DNA of 64,000 nt. It comes from Enteroscipio rubneri. GTDB taxonomy: Bacteria; Actinomycetota; Coriobacteriia; Coriobacteriales; Eggerthellaceae. Both the position numbers and the translations under genes were made by a program. Position 1 is the stretch's first letter. Each line of letters opens with the position of its first letter. Shown piece by piece: positions 1 to 8,441 of the stretch. The notes beneath the pieces were generated by a model. The model was not told the DNA's origin. It worked only from the letters and a program-made list of their open reading frames with translations, and ran no database searches. Location: positions 28,700-92,699 of the forward strand of contig NZ_PPEK01000012.1 in assembly GCF_002899715.1 (NCBI RefSeq). Reading direction: 5' to 3'.

Positions 1-152
1 GTCCTGCGTTCTTCGGGTGGCTCGCCCAGTTCGGAAGTCGCGTCCGTGTCGAGAAGCCGACCTGGCTCGCGCACGAGTACCGCGACTACCTCGCAGATAT
101 CGTGACGGCGTACGAATGAGCGTTCCGGCTTTTTTCTGGTGTCGACGAAGCC

Positions 153-689
153 TCAGACGGCGTGCGGCAACGACCAGATGCGACACGACTCGCGCGAGTG
201 TGCACCCGTGGGCAACGTGCCTCCGATGGTGATGCTCCCTCCATCATCGAGGGTTGTTTCGAGCTCTACAATAAGCTCGCTTTCGTCTGTGTGCAGCACG
301 AAGTTTTCTGCCCGCCGGCCGATCGCGTACGAACAAGGGCGGAAGCTTCTCCATCGCAGGTTCGACGGCTTCTCGGGCTGCGATAGTCCTGTGCGGCATT
401 CGAACGTCGCTAAAGGTTCGTCGGTCTCTATCCTGCCGATGAACAACGCAATATAGGGCCTTCGCATGACGAACGCGGCGATATCGCATTCTTCAAGTCG
501 TATGAGGAACGGCGCGTCAGCAAGATAGTCGCATTCGTTTTCATCCCAGAGCGTCAGCACGTCGACTACAAGCGATCCGGCGGCATCGCGGGCCTGGCGC
601 CTGTTCGCATCCGTTACGCCTTGCGCGTCGTCGAACCAACGCCGGTGAAGATTCGCGAATGTCGTAGCTGCGTCGAGGAGGCGAGTCAT
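153..689 (-). CDS. hypothetical protein, second gene of HIRAN operon
   Basis: The 178-aa product is not one I recognise. It is acidic and soluble-looking, with no signal peptide or membrane segment. I start it at the ATG at 689 because that codon overlaps the stop of the upstream HIRAN gene in an ATGA arrangement, which implies translational coupling. A longer reading frame to 797 would overlap the HIRAN gene widely and has no ribosome binding site. Codon use is typical of the neighbouring chromosomal genes. Function unknown; the partnership with a HIRAN protein is the only clue. Confidence 0.6.
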   Translation of the reverse strand: MTRLLDAATTFANLHRRWFDDAQGVTDANRRQARDAAGSLVVDVLTLWDENECDYLADAPFLIRLEECDIAAFVMRRPYIALFIGRIETDEPLATFECRTGLSQPEKPSNLRWRSFRPCSYAIGRRAENFVLHTDESELIVELETTLDDGGSITIGGTLPTGAHSRESCRIWSLPHAV

Positions 690-1012
690 CGGGCATCCTG
701 TACGTACAGACCCACACGAACCTGGTGCCAGGGGGCTGCTTCGGGGTCGACCTGAAGGATGCGCAGTTCGAACGCCTCGGCGTGTCCATATGCGCACATA
801 AGGGATACCGCTCGGTTTTGATCAGAGGGAATGTAACCCAGCTTCACGTCTTCGTGATAAATGGCGACCGCTGCGGGATCATGCGGATTTTCAGGCTCGG
901 GCGCAATACGGAGCGTCGCTCCGGGTTTGAGTTCGTTTAGGACGAGCGCACCGTCCCAATGCTGGTATCCTGCGATGTAGTACGTTGCCAGATGGCGCGA
1001 CGGTTCGTACAT
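686..1012 (-). CDS. HIRAN domain protein
   Basis: This 108-aa protein matches the stand-alone HIRAN domain. The pattern includes a 'YIAGYQHWDG' start, an 'L.PG..L.I..EPENPHDPAAVAIY' core, and 'KLGYIP...N' near the middle. HIRAN domains bind DNA ends or single-stranded DNA and are often found beside helicases or nucleases. The start at 1012 has an AAGGAGG ribosome binding site 6-7 nt upstream. The downstream gene begins inside its stop codon. Family assignment comes from motif memory; the cellular role is unknown. Confidence 0.75.
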   Translation of the reverse strand: MYEPSRHLATYYIAGYQHWDGALVLNELKPGATLRIAPEPENPHDPAAVAIYHEDVKLGYIPSDQNRAVSLMCAYGHAEAFELRILQVDPEAAPWHQVRVGLYVQDAR

Positions 1013-1224
1013 GACTGCCTCCTTCGTCCCTTCGTTTCCTCGCGATGCCAATAGTACGCGTTTGCGTCGATGCGCCTGTCCTGCGCATGGGACAGGTAGA
1101 GTTCTTTTCCCGAATATGCGGCGATGGGGCTTTCTTGAAATCCGCTGAGTCACGTTGACGCTTACACGGCCGTTCCTCCATCATGGAAGGAAAGCATCCG
1201 CAGCAAAAGCGATGAGGAGAGCAT

Positions 1225-2214
1225 ATGGCGAAAACGCGCATCGGCATTTTGGGATACGGCAACCTGGGTAGAGGCGTGGAGCTTGCCTGTCGCCAGAACG
1301 ACGACATGGAGTTCGCGGCGCTGTTCACGCGGCGCGATCCGGCGTCGGTAAGGCCGCTAACGGCCGGCGTGCCCGTGTACGCGGCCGATGATCTGGCTGC
1401 TCATCGGGACGACGTGGATGTTCTCGTGCTGTGCGGAGGAAGCGCGCGCGACCTGCCCGAGCAGACGCCGGCATGCGCGAGCCTGTTCAACGTGGTGGAC
1501 TCGTTCGACACGCACGCAAACATACCCGTGCATTTTGCGAACGTGGACGTGGAGGCAAAGGCGGCCGGCACGGTTGCCGTCGTGTCGGGAGGATGGGATC
1601 CGGGCATGTTCTCGCTTGCGCGCTTGTATGCCGAGAGCGTCCTGCCCGAAGGCAAGGACTATACGTTCTGGGGTCGCGGCGTGTCCCAAGGGCACAGCGA
1701 TGCCATCCGTCGCGTCGAAGGCGTGGCCGACGCTCGCCAGTACACGGTGCCCGTGCACTCTGCGCTCGAGGCGGTGCGCGCAGGTGAGGATCCCGAACTC
1801 ACCACCCGTCAGAAGCACACGCGCGAATGTTACGTGGTTGCTGAGGAGGGCGCCGATAAAGCCGCTATCGAGCGTGCGATCGCGGAAATGCCGAATTACT
1901 TCGCCGACTACGACACCACCGTGACATTCGTGACGCAGGAAGAGCTTGATCGCGACCACGCTGGCATTCCGCACGGCGGCTCGGTCATCCGTTCGGGAGC
2001 GACTGGCGAGCGTGGTGAGAGCCGTCACGTGATCGAATATGCGCTCAAGCTAGATTCCAACCCTGAGTTCACCGGAAGCGTTCTTGTAGCTTGCGCCCGA
2101 GCGGCGCATCGTCTCGCCCGCGAGGGCCATACGGGCTGTAAGACGCTATTCGACATACCGCCGGCGTACTTGTCGCCGAAAAGCGCCGAAGAGCTGCGTG
2201 CGAGCATGCTGTAG
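1225..2214 (+). CDS. ddh: meso-diaminopimelate D-dehydrogenase
   Basis: The 329-aa enzyme makes meso-diaminopimelate from tetrahydrodipicolinate in one NADPH-dependent step, feeding lysine and peptidoglycan synthesis. The N-terminal Rossmann motif 'GILGYGNLGRG' (residues 7-17) binds NADPH. Family signatures follow, such as 'CGGSARDLPEQTP' (about residues 71-83), 'NVVDSFDTHANIP' and 'SGGWDPGMFSLAR'. The length matches the family (about 320-330 aa). The start has GAGGAGA upstream with good spacing. It is transcribed alone, divergent from the HIRAN operon. Confidence 0.95.
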   Translation: MAKTRIGILGYGNLGRGVELACRQNDDMEFAALFTRRDPASVRPLTAGVPVYAADDLAAHRDDVDVLVLCGGSARDLPEQTPACASLFNVVDSFDTHANIPVHFANVDVEAKAAGTVAVVSGGWDPGMFSLARLYAESVLPEGKDYTFWGRGVSQGHSDAIRRVEGVADARQYTVPVHSALEAVRAGEDPELTTRQKHTRECYVVAEEGADKAAIERAIAEMPNYFADYDTTVTFVTQEELDRDHAGIPHGGSVIRSGATGERGESRHVIEYALKLDSNPEFTGSVLVACARAAHRLAREGHTGCKTLFDIPPAYLSPKSAEELRASML

Positions 2215-2971
2215 TTCCTTATTCGGTATTCAGAGCACTGCCGCAGCAAGCGAGATAGCAGCGAAAATCGTCCCGGCGCATGCGGCTTTCACGCGTTCGC
2301 GCTCCGAGAGGTCGAATGACACGCCCGCCAGGCTTCGATACGGCGTGGTCGGGCTCTCGCCGGTGCTTGCTTGCCGGGCTTCGAGCATTGCTCGGGTATG
2401 CGCAGGATGACGGATTTTCGAACCGCCCGGACATGCGATCACATGGATGCTCGGGCGACCGTCTTTTTTCGGACGCTCGTGTAGTCCGCGGGGCGCTGTC
2501 GATTGGAAGATGGGGAGAGCCGTCTTTCGGTGCACGTGCAGTGCTGCAGGGGTTCCCATATCGTGCTCCTCTCGTCGTGTCGATCGCTTGTGAAGAGCAG
2601 TGTACGACGGATGGGATGTATCAAGAGTACCTAAAAGGGTACACCGAGTGCATGCGCATGTCGCAGTCCGAAAAGATCGCGAGCGCTCATGCGCGCTCGC
2701 GTTTCCTGCGCCGGGAGTCCCACAACGTGAAGCGGCTTGTATACGGCTCCCTCACGTTCAAGCATGCCCTTGATATGAACGACCGACAAGGCGATGCCGT
2801 CGTGCGGAAAGGCAAGCGACGGCAGGTCGCGCTTCGGAATACGAGTACGTCGGGCGAGGGTGATGCGAGGCCTGAAAGGCTTGTTGCCGAAAGGCGCGGC
2901 CCCGCGCCCAGCTGCCGCGTAGCCCTGCACAGCGTGCGAGGAGGGCCTTCGAAAGGCTCTGCTGCAGGATC
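2215..2971. other. 757-bp intergenic region, no well-supported gene
   Basis: Between ddh and the convergent purF-like gene I see no reading frame with a family signature. The only stretch with coding-like third-position GC is a short minus-strand frame at 2230-2388, listed separately. The rest could be decayed sequence. No tRNA or convincing terminator was seen. Confidence 0.4.
2230..2388 (-). CDS. possible small membrane protein or gene remnant
   Basis: A 52-aa frame from ATG 2388 ends in a hydrophobic stretch ('AACAGTIFAAISLAAAVL'), preceded by a charged segment ('SERERVK'). Codon third positions are GC-rich as in real genes here, but no clear ribosome binding site precedes the ATG. It could be a small membrane protein or the 3' end of a decayed one. 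Low confidence. Confidence 0.25.
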   Translation of the reverse strand: MLEARQASTGESPTTPYRSLAGVSFDLSERERVKAACAGTIFAAISLAAAVL

Positions 2972-4396
2972 CTACTCGCGCCCCGTCCAGCAATAGGTAC
3001 ACACTTTGTCGCGATCGATGCCGATGGCATCGAGCATGCCGTCGAGCGACTGGTAGCCGAGCGAATCGAAGCCCATCTGCTCGCAGATGGCGTGCAACAT
3101 GCAGCGCCCGCGTTCGGTAGTGCCGTCGGCGTACTCGTCAAGATGTCGCTGCCCCTCGTCGCCTTCGAGTTCCTGCACGACGCGGCGCGCCAGAAGCTCC
3201 ATCTCGGATTTGGTGCTCGAGAAGCTCAGATACTTGCAGCTAAACATGATAGGCGGGCAAGCCGACCGCATGTGCACCTCGTCGGCTCCGCACTCGTACA
3301 GGAAATCTACGGTTTCGCGCAACTGGGTGCCTCGCACAATGGAGTCGTCCACGAACAGCAGCTTCTTGTCTCGAATGAGCTCGGGTATATGTATCTGCTT
3401 CATCTTGGCTACGCGGTTGCGCACATCCTGATTGCTCGGCATGAAGGAGCGCGCCCACGTGGGGGTGTATTTGATGAAGGGGCGTGCGAAAGGGATCTTA
3501 CATTCCGTCGCGTACCCGATGGCATGGGGAACACCTGAGTCCGGTACGCCCGCCACGTAGTCAAGCTCGGGCAAGGTGCCGTCCCGTTCTTCGGTCTGCG
3601 CCATGATTGCGCCATTGCGATAGCGCATGACTTCAACGTTTACGCCTTCGTAGTTCGAATTCGGATAGCCGTAGTACGTCCATAGGAAAGCGCATATCTT
3701 CATCTCGTCGCCAGCCGGGGAGATGGTCTCGAATCCGTCGGCATCGACGAGCACGATCTCGCCCGGGCCTAGCTCGTAAGCGTCGTCGTAGCCCAGCTTA
3801 TGGTAGGCGAACGATTCGAAGGAGATGCAGAAACCCTCGTCGTTCTTTCCTATGAGCACCGGCAGACGGCCCATCTTGTCGCGCGCTGCGATGATCTTGC
3901 CATTTTCGGTCATGATAAGCAGCGTAAGGGAACCTTCGATCGAATCCTGGGCGAACTTGATACCCGAGACGAAATCGTCCTTCTGATTGATGAGCGCCCC
4001 AACGAGCTCCGTGGTGTTCACCGCTCCTGAGCTCATTGCCATGAACTGCCTGCCGCAGTTTGCAAAGTAGGATTCCACGAGCTCTTCGGCGTTGTTGATG
4101 GCGCCGACAGTCGTGATGCCGAACACTCCCAAGTGCGAGCGCACGAGCAGCGGCTGAGGATCGGTGTCGCTGATACAGCCGATGCCGCTCATGCCGTGGA
4201 ATCCGGGCAGGTCGTCCTCGAATCGGGTGCGAAACGGCGTGTTCTCGATAGAATGGATCTCGCGCTGGAATCCCTCGTCCTCGTCGTAAAAGATCATGCC
4301 TGCGCGCCGCGTTCCGAGATGCGAATGATAGTCGACGCCGAAAAACACGTCCAACACCACGTCGCGATGAGATGCCGCCCCGAAGAATCCGCCCAT
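2972..4396 (-). CDS. PurF-like amidophosphoribosyltransferase paralog lacking the N-terminal Cys
   Basis: The 474-aa protein has the PurF layout: an N-terminal class II glutamine amidotransferase (Ntn) domain, then a phosphoribosyltransferase domain with the PRPP loop 'LLFVDDSIVRGTQ' in the C-terminal half. True PurF starts its mature chain with Cys (CGVFG). Here the aligned start is M-GGFFGAASH, so the nucleophile is Gly. The 'YHSHLGTRRAGM' block is otherwise PurF-like. I chose the ATG at 4396 because family homology begins there; an extended frame to 4612 has no similarity. The protein may use free ammonia or have another role. It is unlikely to be the sole PurF of the cell. Confidence 0.85.
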   Translation of the reverse strand: MGGFFGAASHRDVVLDVFFGVDYHSHLGTRRAGMIFYDEDEGFQREIHSIENTPFRTRFEDDLPGFHGMSGIGCISDTDPQPLLVRSHLGVFGITTVGAINNAEELVESYFANCGRQFMAMSSGAVNTTELVGALINQKDDFVSGIKFAQDSIEGSLTLLIMTENGKIIAARDKMGRLPVLIGKNDEGFCISFESFAYHKLGYDDAYELGPGEIVLVDADGFETISPAGDEMKICAFLWTYYGYPNSNYEGVNVEVMRYRNGAIMAQTEERDGTLPELDYVAGVPDSGVPHAIGYATECKIPFARPFIKYTPTWARSFMPSNQDVRNRVAKMKQIHIPELIRDKKLLFVDDSIVRGTQLRETVDFLYECGADEVHMRSACPPIMFSCKYLSFSSTKSEMELLARRVVQELEGDEGQRHLDEYADGTTERGRCMLHAICEQMGFDSLGYQSLDGMLDAIGIDRDKVCTYCWTGRE

Positions 4397-4723
4397 TGCG
4401 CACCTTCCGTCCTGCTTGCCTGTCTTGCCAACGAAGCTTTCAGTATAAAGGTTGAAGCGACCTGCCGCACCGAGGTTGGCGCTCGGTTCGCGTATTCTGC
4501 ACGGATTCCGCCATTCGGAGGCGAGCTGTTCAACATTCGAAACCCCGTACGGCGAACGGTTGGCGGGCGGTCGTTTGACGCCGCCGTGTCGGGCGGGCGA
4601 CGGCGTGGACACGATCTGCGTTCGGAAACCGCAGCTGCGGTCAAGCGCGCGTACAGTGGACGGGATCAGGAGTCGTCGCGCGACGGCTCCTTCCCGATAT
4701 GCGCCGTTGGAAGGATTGTCACC
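4397..4723. promoter_or_regulatory. divergent promoter region between purF-like gene and bfr
   Basis: A 327-bp spacer separates two diverging genes. On the minus strand TATACT (4442-4447) makes a plausible -10 about 46 nt upstream of the purF-like ATG. I see no convincing -35 and no riboswitch fold. Nothing else was recognised. Confidence 0.35.
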
Positions 4724-5188
4724 ATGAAGGGAAACCAGGAACTCATCGATACGCTGAACTCGCTTTTAGCAGGCGAGCTGACCGCTATCAACCAGTACAT
4801 GGTCCATGCGGAGATGTCCGAGGATTGGGGCTATACCCGCCTGAGCGAGAATTTCAAAAAGCGCTCGATCACCGAGATGAAGCATGCCGAGCGCCTCATC
4901 GAGAGGATCCTGTTCTTGGAGGGCACGCCCATCGTGTCCCGCCTGGAAGAGATCTGCATCGGCGCCGAGATACCCCAGCAGGTGGACAACGATCACGCTA
5001 AGGAGCTCGACACGGTCAAGGATTACAACGAGGCTATCGTGTTGGCGGGCAACGTGCTGGATTACGCTACGCGCGATATGCTCATGGAGATACTCCAGGA
5101 TGAGGATCGTCACGTTGACGAGCTCGAAGAGCTTCAGGACCAGATCGAGCAAATGTCGCTGCCGACCTTCTTGTCCACGCAGAATTAA
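4724..5188 (+). CDS. bfr: bacterioferritin
   Basis: This 154-aa iron-storage protein oxidises Fe(II) and stores it in a 24-subunit shell. All ferroxidase ligands sit at the classical bacterioferritin positions: Glu18, Glu51, His54, Glu94, Glu127 and His130. Met52, the axial haem ligand, is also present. The length matches the family (about 155-160 aa). The ATG at 4724 has AAGGA upstream, and a strong terminator follows. It appears to be monocistronic. Confidence 0.95.
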   Translation: MKGNQELIDTLNSLLAGELTAINQYMVHAEMSEDWGYTRLSENFKKRSITEMKHAERLIERILFLEGTPIVSRLEEICIGAEIPQQVDNDHAKELDTVKDYNEAIVLAGNVLDYATRDMLMEILQDEDRHVDELEELQDQIEQMSLPTFLSTQN

Positions 5189-5224
5189 CGGACGAGGCTC
5201 ATCGAGTTTTGCCAAGCTTTGCAC

Positions 5225-5260
5225 AAAGGCCGCAGTCCGGAAGGGTTGCGGCCTTTGTTC
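5225..5260 (+). terminator. rho-independent terminator after bfr
   Basis: AAAGGCCGCA (5225-5234) pairs perfectly with TGCGGCCTTT (5247-5256) around a 12-nt loop, followed by GTTC. It lies 36 nt after the bfr stop. The T run is short but the stem is strong. Confidence 0.75.
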
Positions 5261-5440
5261 GTGCCCGGATGTGCAGGGGGACGGGCCGGCTTCGGTTCTT
5301 GGATGCGACGATGGGTCCGTTCGCATATGGTTCGTGTTTGTTGCCGTACGCCCTCGTAGGAGGGTTCCGTTGATAGGATTACCTGGTCGCACTGGTATAA
5401 TCTAAACGATGTTCATACGGCGGCTGCGTCTGCTGCGGGA

Positions 5441-8437
5441 ATGGGGAAGCAAGTGGGCAAAAAGCGGGGAGTATCACGGAAGAAGCTCGTGCGATATTTC
5501 CGCACGGCGGCCGAGTTGTCGGGCAGGGCGGGCGAAGGCGCCGTTCCCGGCCGCGACTGCTACGAGGACGGTCAGGCGTTCTACTCGCTGCTCTGGTACT
5601 TCCGCTCGTGCATCGAGGACGATCTCGACAGGGCCGATCTCCGGCGCTACGCCCCGCTCTTGGACGCCTACCTCGGCGCCGACGTCGACGAGGTGCTGCA
5701 TCCTCCAGCGATCGACCCGGCGCTCGCAGCGGAGGAGGAACGCCTGCTGGCCGAGCTGTTCCCGCAGAGCCCTCACCCGCTCAATGCGAACCAGCGGCTT
5801 GCCGTGCACAAGGCGCTCCATTACCCCCTGTCCATCATAAAAGGCCCGCCCGGTACGGGTAAGACCGAGACCATCCTGCGCATCGTGGCCCTGACCGTCG
5901 CGCGCGGCGAGCGGGTGGCGGTGGTGTCGACGAACGCGGCCGCCGTCGAGAACGTCGAGCGGAAGGTGGCCGCAGCGCTCGCCTTCCACGGCGAGAAGAC
6001 GCTCGCGCAGGCTCGCGAGCTGTTCGAGGGCGACCTGGCGTACCGGGCGGCCTGCGCGCATGCGGCCCTGGGCAGCAAGGCGCTCCGTCAGAGGGCGTGC
6101 GACCCCCTGACCGGAGCGAACCTCGCGTTCGAGGCGGGCGAGCACGAGTTTCCCGACGGCGAGCGCATCGGCGGGTGGGAGCAGAACAAGCGGCTGGGTG
6201 AGTTCGCCGCCAAGTTCCCGTTCGTGACGAGCACGGTGCACTCGCTCAAGAAGTGCTTCGTCGACGGCGACGTGGAGAAGTACGACCTTTTGGTCATGGA
6301 CGAGGCGTCGCAGACGAACCTCATCGTGGGCGTCGTGGCGATGAGCTGCGCTCGGCGGATGGTGCTCGTGGGTGACGAGGAGCAGCTGCCTCCGGTGATC
6401 ACCGACGAGCACTGCGCGCAGATGCGGCGCGTCTCCGACGAATCGGGTCTGTTCAAGAAGCGCAAGCGCGGCGAGCGCTCGCCCTACGACATAAGCCGCG
6501 AGGGGCTGAGCTTCCTCTCGTCGTGCTACGAGGTGTTCAGCGACCGCAATCCCGAGCTTCGCACGATGCTGACCGAGCACTACCGCTGCCATCCGGCCAT
6601 CATCGGCTTCTGCAACGAGGCGGTCTACGGCAACGAGCTGACGGTGAAAACGCCGGTGCGAGACGGTAACGTGCCGTGCCCCATCCGGATCTGCTGGTAC
6701 GAGGGCGACTACCGCGAGGGGACGTGGCCCCCGGGTGCGCCGCCTGAGGAGGATCCGAACAAGAAGACGCGCTCGACCTGCGTGAACCGCAAGCAGCTGG
6801 CCATTCTGCGCGAGGAGGAGGCGGCGCATTTGCGCAGTCTGGCCGAGCGCGGGAAGTCCATCTGCATCCTGTCGCCGTTCAAGGGGCAGATATACCTGCT
6901 GAAGTCCTTCGTGCAGCGGCTGCTCGAGGACGTCGTGCCTGAAGGCGCAGTGGAGCTCGAGGTGGGCGAGGGTGAGGAGTTCGAGACGAGCGACCTCGAG
7001 CAGGTGTACACGCTGACCGTCCATCGGTCCCAGGGCCAGGAGTTCGACGCGGTGTATTTGCTGCCCGTGGAGGACGGTAACTGGGAGTGGCCTTGGTCGC
7101 AGGGGCGCCGGCTCGTTAACGTGGCCGCTTCCCGCGCCAAGGAGGAACTGTGCGTCATCCTGTCGACGAAGCTTCTGGACGGCGAGGTGCAGGAGCGGCT
7201 CGCCGGGCGGCAGGCCTACGTCAAGAAGCCGGCGAAGGCCGAGGACGATCCCCGCAACCAGGAGATGTTCGTCCGCAAGCTTGTGGAGTACGCGCATCGC
7301 ACGATCGAGGGACTCTCCTCTGAAGAGGCAGAGCTGCAGCGCTCCCACCCATGGTTCGGGTTTCACCATTCGGTCGTCACGTCCATCTTCGACGACATCC
7401 CCTTCCTGCAGAACCCGCGGAAGCGCGGCGGCGACCATGCGCCCGAGCAGTGCATCGAGAGAGTCCTGATGGAGATGGACCTGTGTGGGCTGACCTGCGC
7501 GAAGCACGTGACGTTCGACCTGCTGAAGCTGGGGAAGGAGGGGCCGCGGTTGAGCGAATGCTGCGAGGAGGAGTACCGGAGCTCCTCCGACGCGCATTTC
7601 GACTTCGTAGTGTTCGATCCGGCGACGGGCCGTGTGGCGATGGCAATCGAGGCCGACGGCGCCCAGCATCGGTTCGATCGCAAAGCGGGCCCGCGCGACT
7701 GTTCGCGGAAACTCGCCGACGACCGGAAGAACGCGGTGGTGCGAGACGTCTGCCACGCGACGCTCGCCTGGCTGGGGCTCGTCCGCGATGGATCGCTCCA
7801 CCCGGGCAGCAGCGCGCAGGTGCGAACGGACGAGGCTGAGTACCGCACGGGCTGGGACGATTGGGTGCACTTCCCGAAGGAGGTGGGGCCCGACTCGTCG
7901 TTCGTGTTCCTGCGCATCCCCTCGGACGGCAGCACGTTTTGGGAGACAGAGGCGTTGAAGCGCGCTGCCGTGCGGGTCGGGGCGGACAAGCTCATTGACG
8001 GCTATCCGCCGCCCACCATCGAGGCGTACCTGAAGGCGCAGCTACGCGCGTTCGAGGCGGGCGAGGTAGCGGGCCTGTACGTGGCGGCGGGGAAGGCCGA
8101 GAAGAAGCCGCGACGGCGGCTCGAGCGCGCGGCTATGCAGGAGGACCGTCCGATGACGATCACAGGGTGCTTGGAGGAATGGCGGCGCGACCCGCGCCTC
8201 GCCGCGCTGCTCGAGGGGATGGAGGCGAAGGACCTGAACGCCTGCCTCCTGCGTGCCGGCTATCACTACCTCGAGAACGGGGACTGGAGTCAGCGCAAGC
8301 CCACCAAGCTCGGCGAGGGGGCAGGCATGTCGACGCACAGCGGGGAGCGGGCGGGCAGGTCCTTCTCGTGCCCCCAGTACTCGCAGGCCGCACGCGACTT
8401 CCTTGCCGAGCGCATGGAGGATATTCTGAAGGCGTGA
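5441..8437 (+). CDS. SF1 (Upf1/Dna2-like) helicase with C-terminal nuclease-like domain
   Basis: A 998-aa protein. Walker A 'KGPPGTGKTET' lies near residue 136, DEAS Walker B near 287, 'LVGDEEQLPP' near 307, 'EHYRCHP' near 380, 'TVHRSQGQEFD' near 526 and 'NVAASRAKEEL' near 560. These are the ordered motifs of the Upf1-like superfamily 1B. Residues about 720-780 contain 'FDFVVFD...AIEADGAQHRF', resembling the DUF2726/Vsr-like nuclease domain that often follows such helicases. DNA repair or defence against foreign nucleic acid is plausible. It is convergent with the next helicase gene, leaving only 4 bp between stops. Confidence 0.85.
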   Translation: MGKQVGKKRGVSRKKLVRYFRTAAELSGRAGEGAVPGRDCYEDGQAFYSLLWYFRSCIEDDLDRADLRRYAPLLDAYLGADVDEVLHPPAIDPALAAEEERLLAELFPQSPHPLNANQRLAVHKALHYPLSIIKGPPGTGKTETILRIVALTVARGERVAVVSTNAAAVENVERKVAAALAFHGEKTLAQARELFEGDLAYRAACAHAALGSKALRQRACDPLTGANLAFEAGEHEFPDGERIGGWEQNKRLGEFAAKFPFVTSTVHSLKKCFVDGDVEKYDLLVMDEASQTNLIVGVVAMSCARRMVLVGDEEQLPPVITDEHCAQMRRVSDESGLFKKRKRGERSPYDISREGLSFLSSCYEVFSDRNPELRTMLTEHYRCHPAIIGFCNEAVYGNELTVKTPVRDGNVPCPIRICWYEGDYREGTWPPGAPPEEDPNKKTRSTCVNRKQLAILREEEAAHLRSLAERGKSICILSPFKGQIYLLKSFVQRLLEDVVPEGAVELEVGEGEEFETSDLEQVYTLTVHRSQGQEFDAVYLLPVEDGNWEWPWSQGRRLVNVAASRAKEELCVILSTKLLDGEVQERLAGRQAYVKKPAKAEDDPRNQEMFVRKLVEYAHRTIEGLSSEEAELQRSHPWFGFHHSVVTSIFDDIPFLQNPRKRGGDHAPEQCIERVLMEMDLCGLTCAKHVTFDLLKLGKEGPRLSECCEEEYRSSSDAHFDFVVFDPATGRVAMAIEADGAQHRFDRKAGPRDCSRKLADDRKNAVVRDVCHATLAWLGLVRDGSLHPGSSAQVRTDEAEYRTGWDDWVHFPKEVGPDSSFVFLRIPSDGSTFWETEALKRAAVRVGADKLIDGYPPPTIEAYLKAQLRAFEAGEVAGLYVAAGKAEKKPRRRLERAAMQEDRPMTITGCLEEWRRDPRLAALLEGMEAKDLNACLLRAGYHYLENGDWSQRKPTKLGEGAGMSTHSGERAGRSFSCPQYSQAARDFLAERMEDILKA

Positions 8438-8441
8438 CGCG

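Noticed and set aside
2280..2996. 238-codon plus-strand frame in the ddh/purF gap
   Set aside because: Arg-rich, no ribosome site, no motif and runs into the purF-like gene on the other strand.
5474..7870. Long open frame on the minus strand across the SF1 helicase gene
   Set aside because: It is the antisense of a gene with ordered helicase motifs and is an effect of high GC; the translation is Arg/Leu/Val-rich with no family signature.
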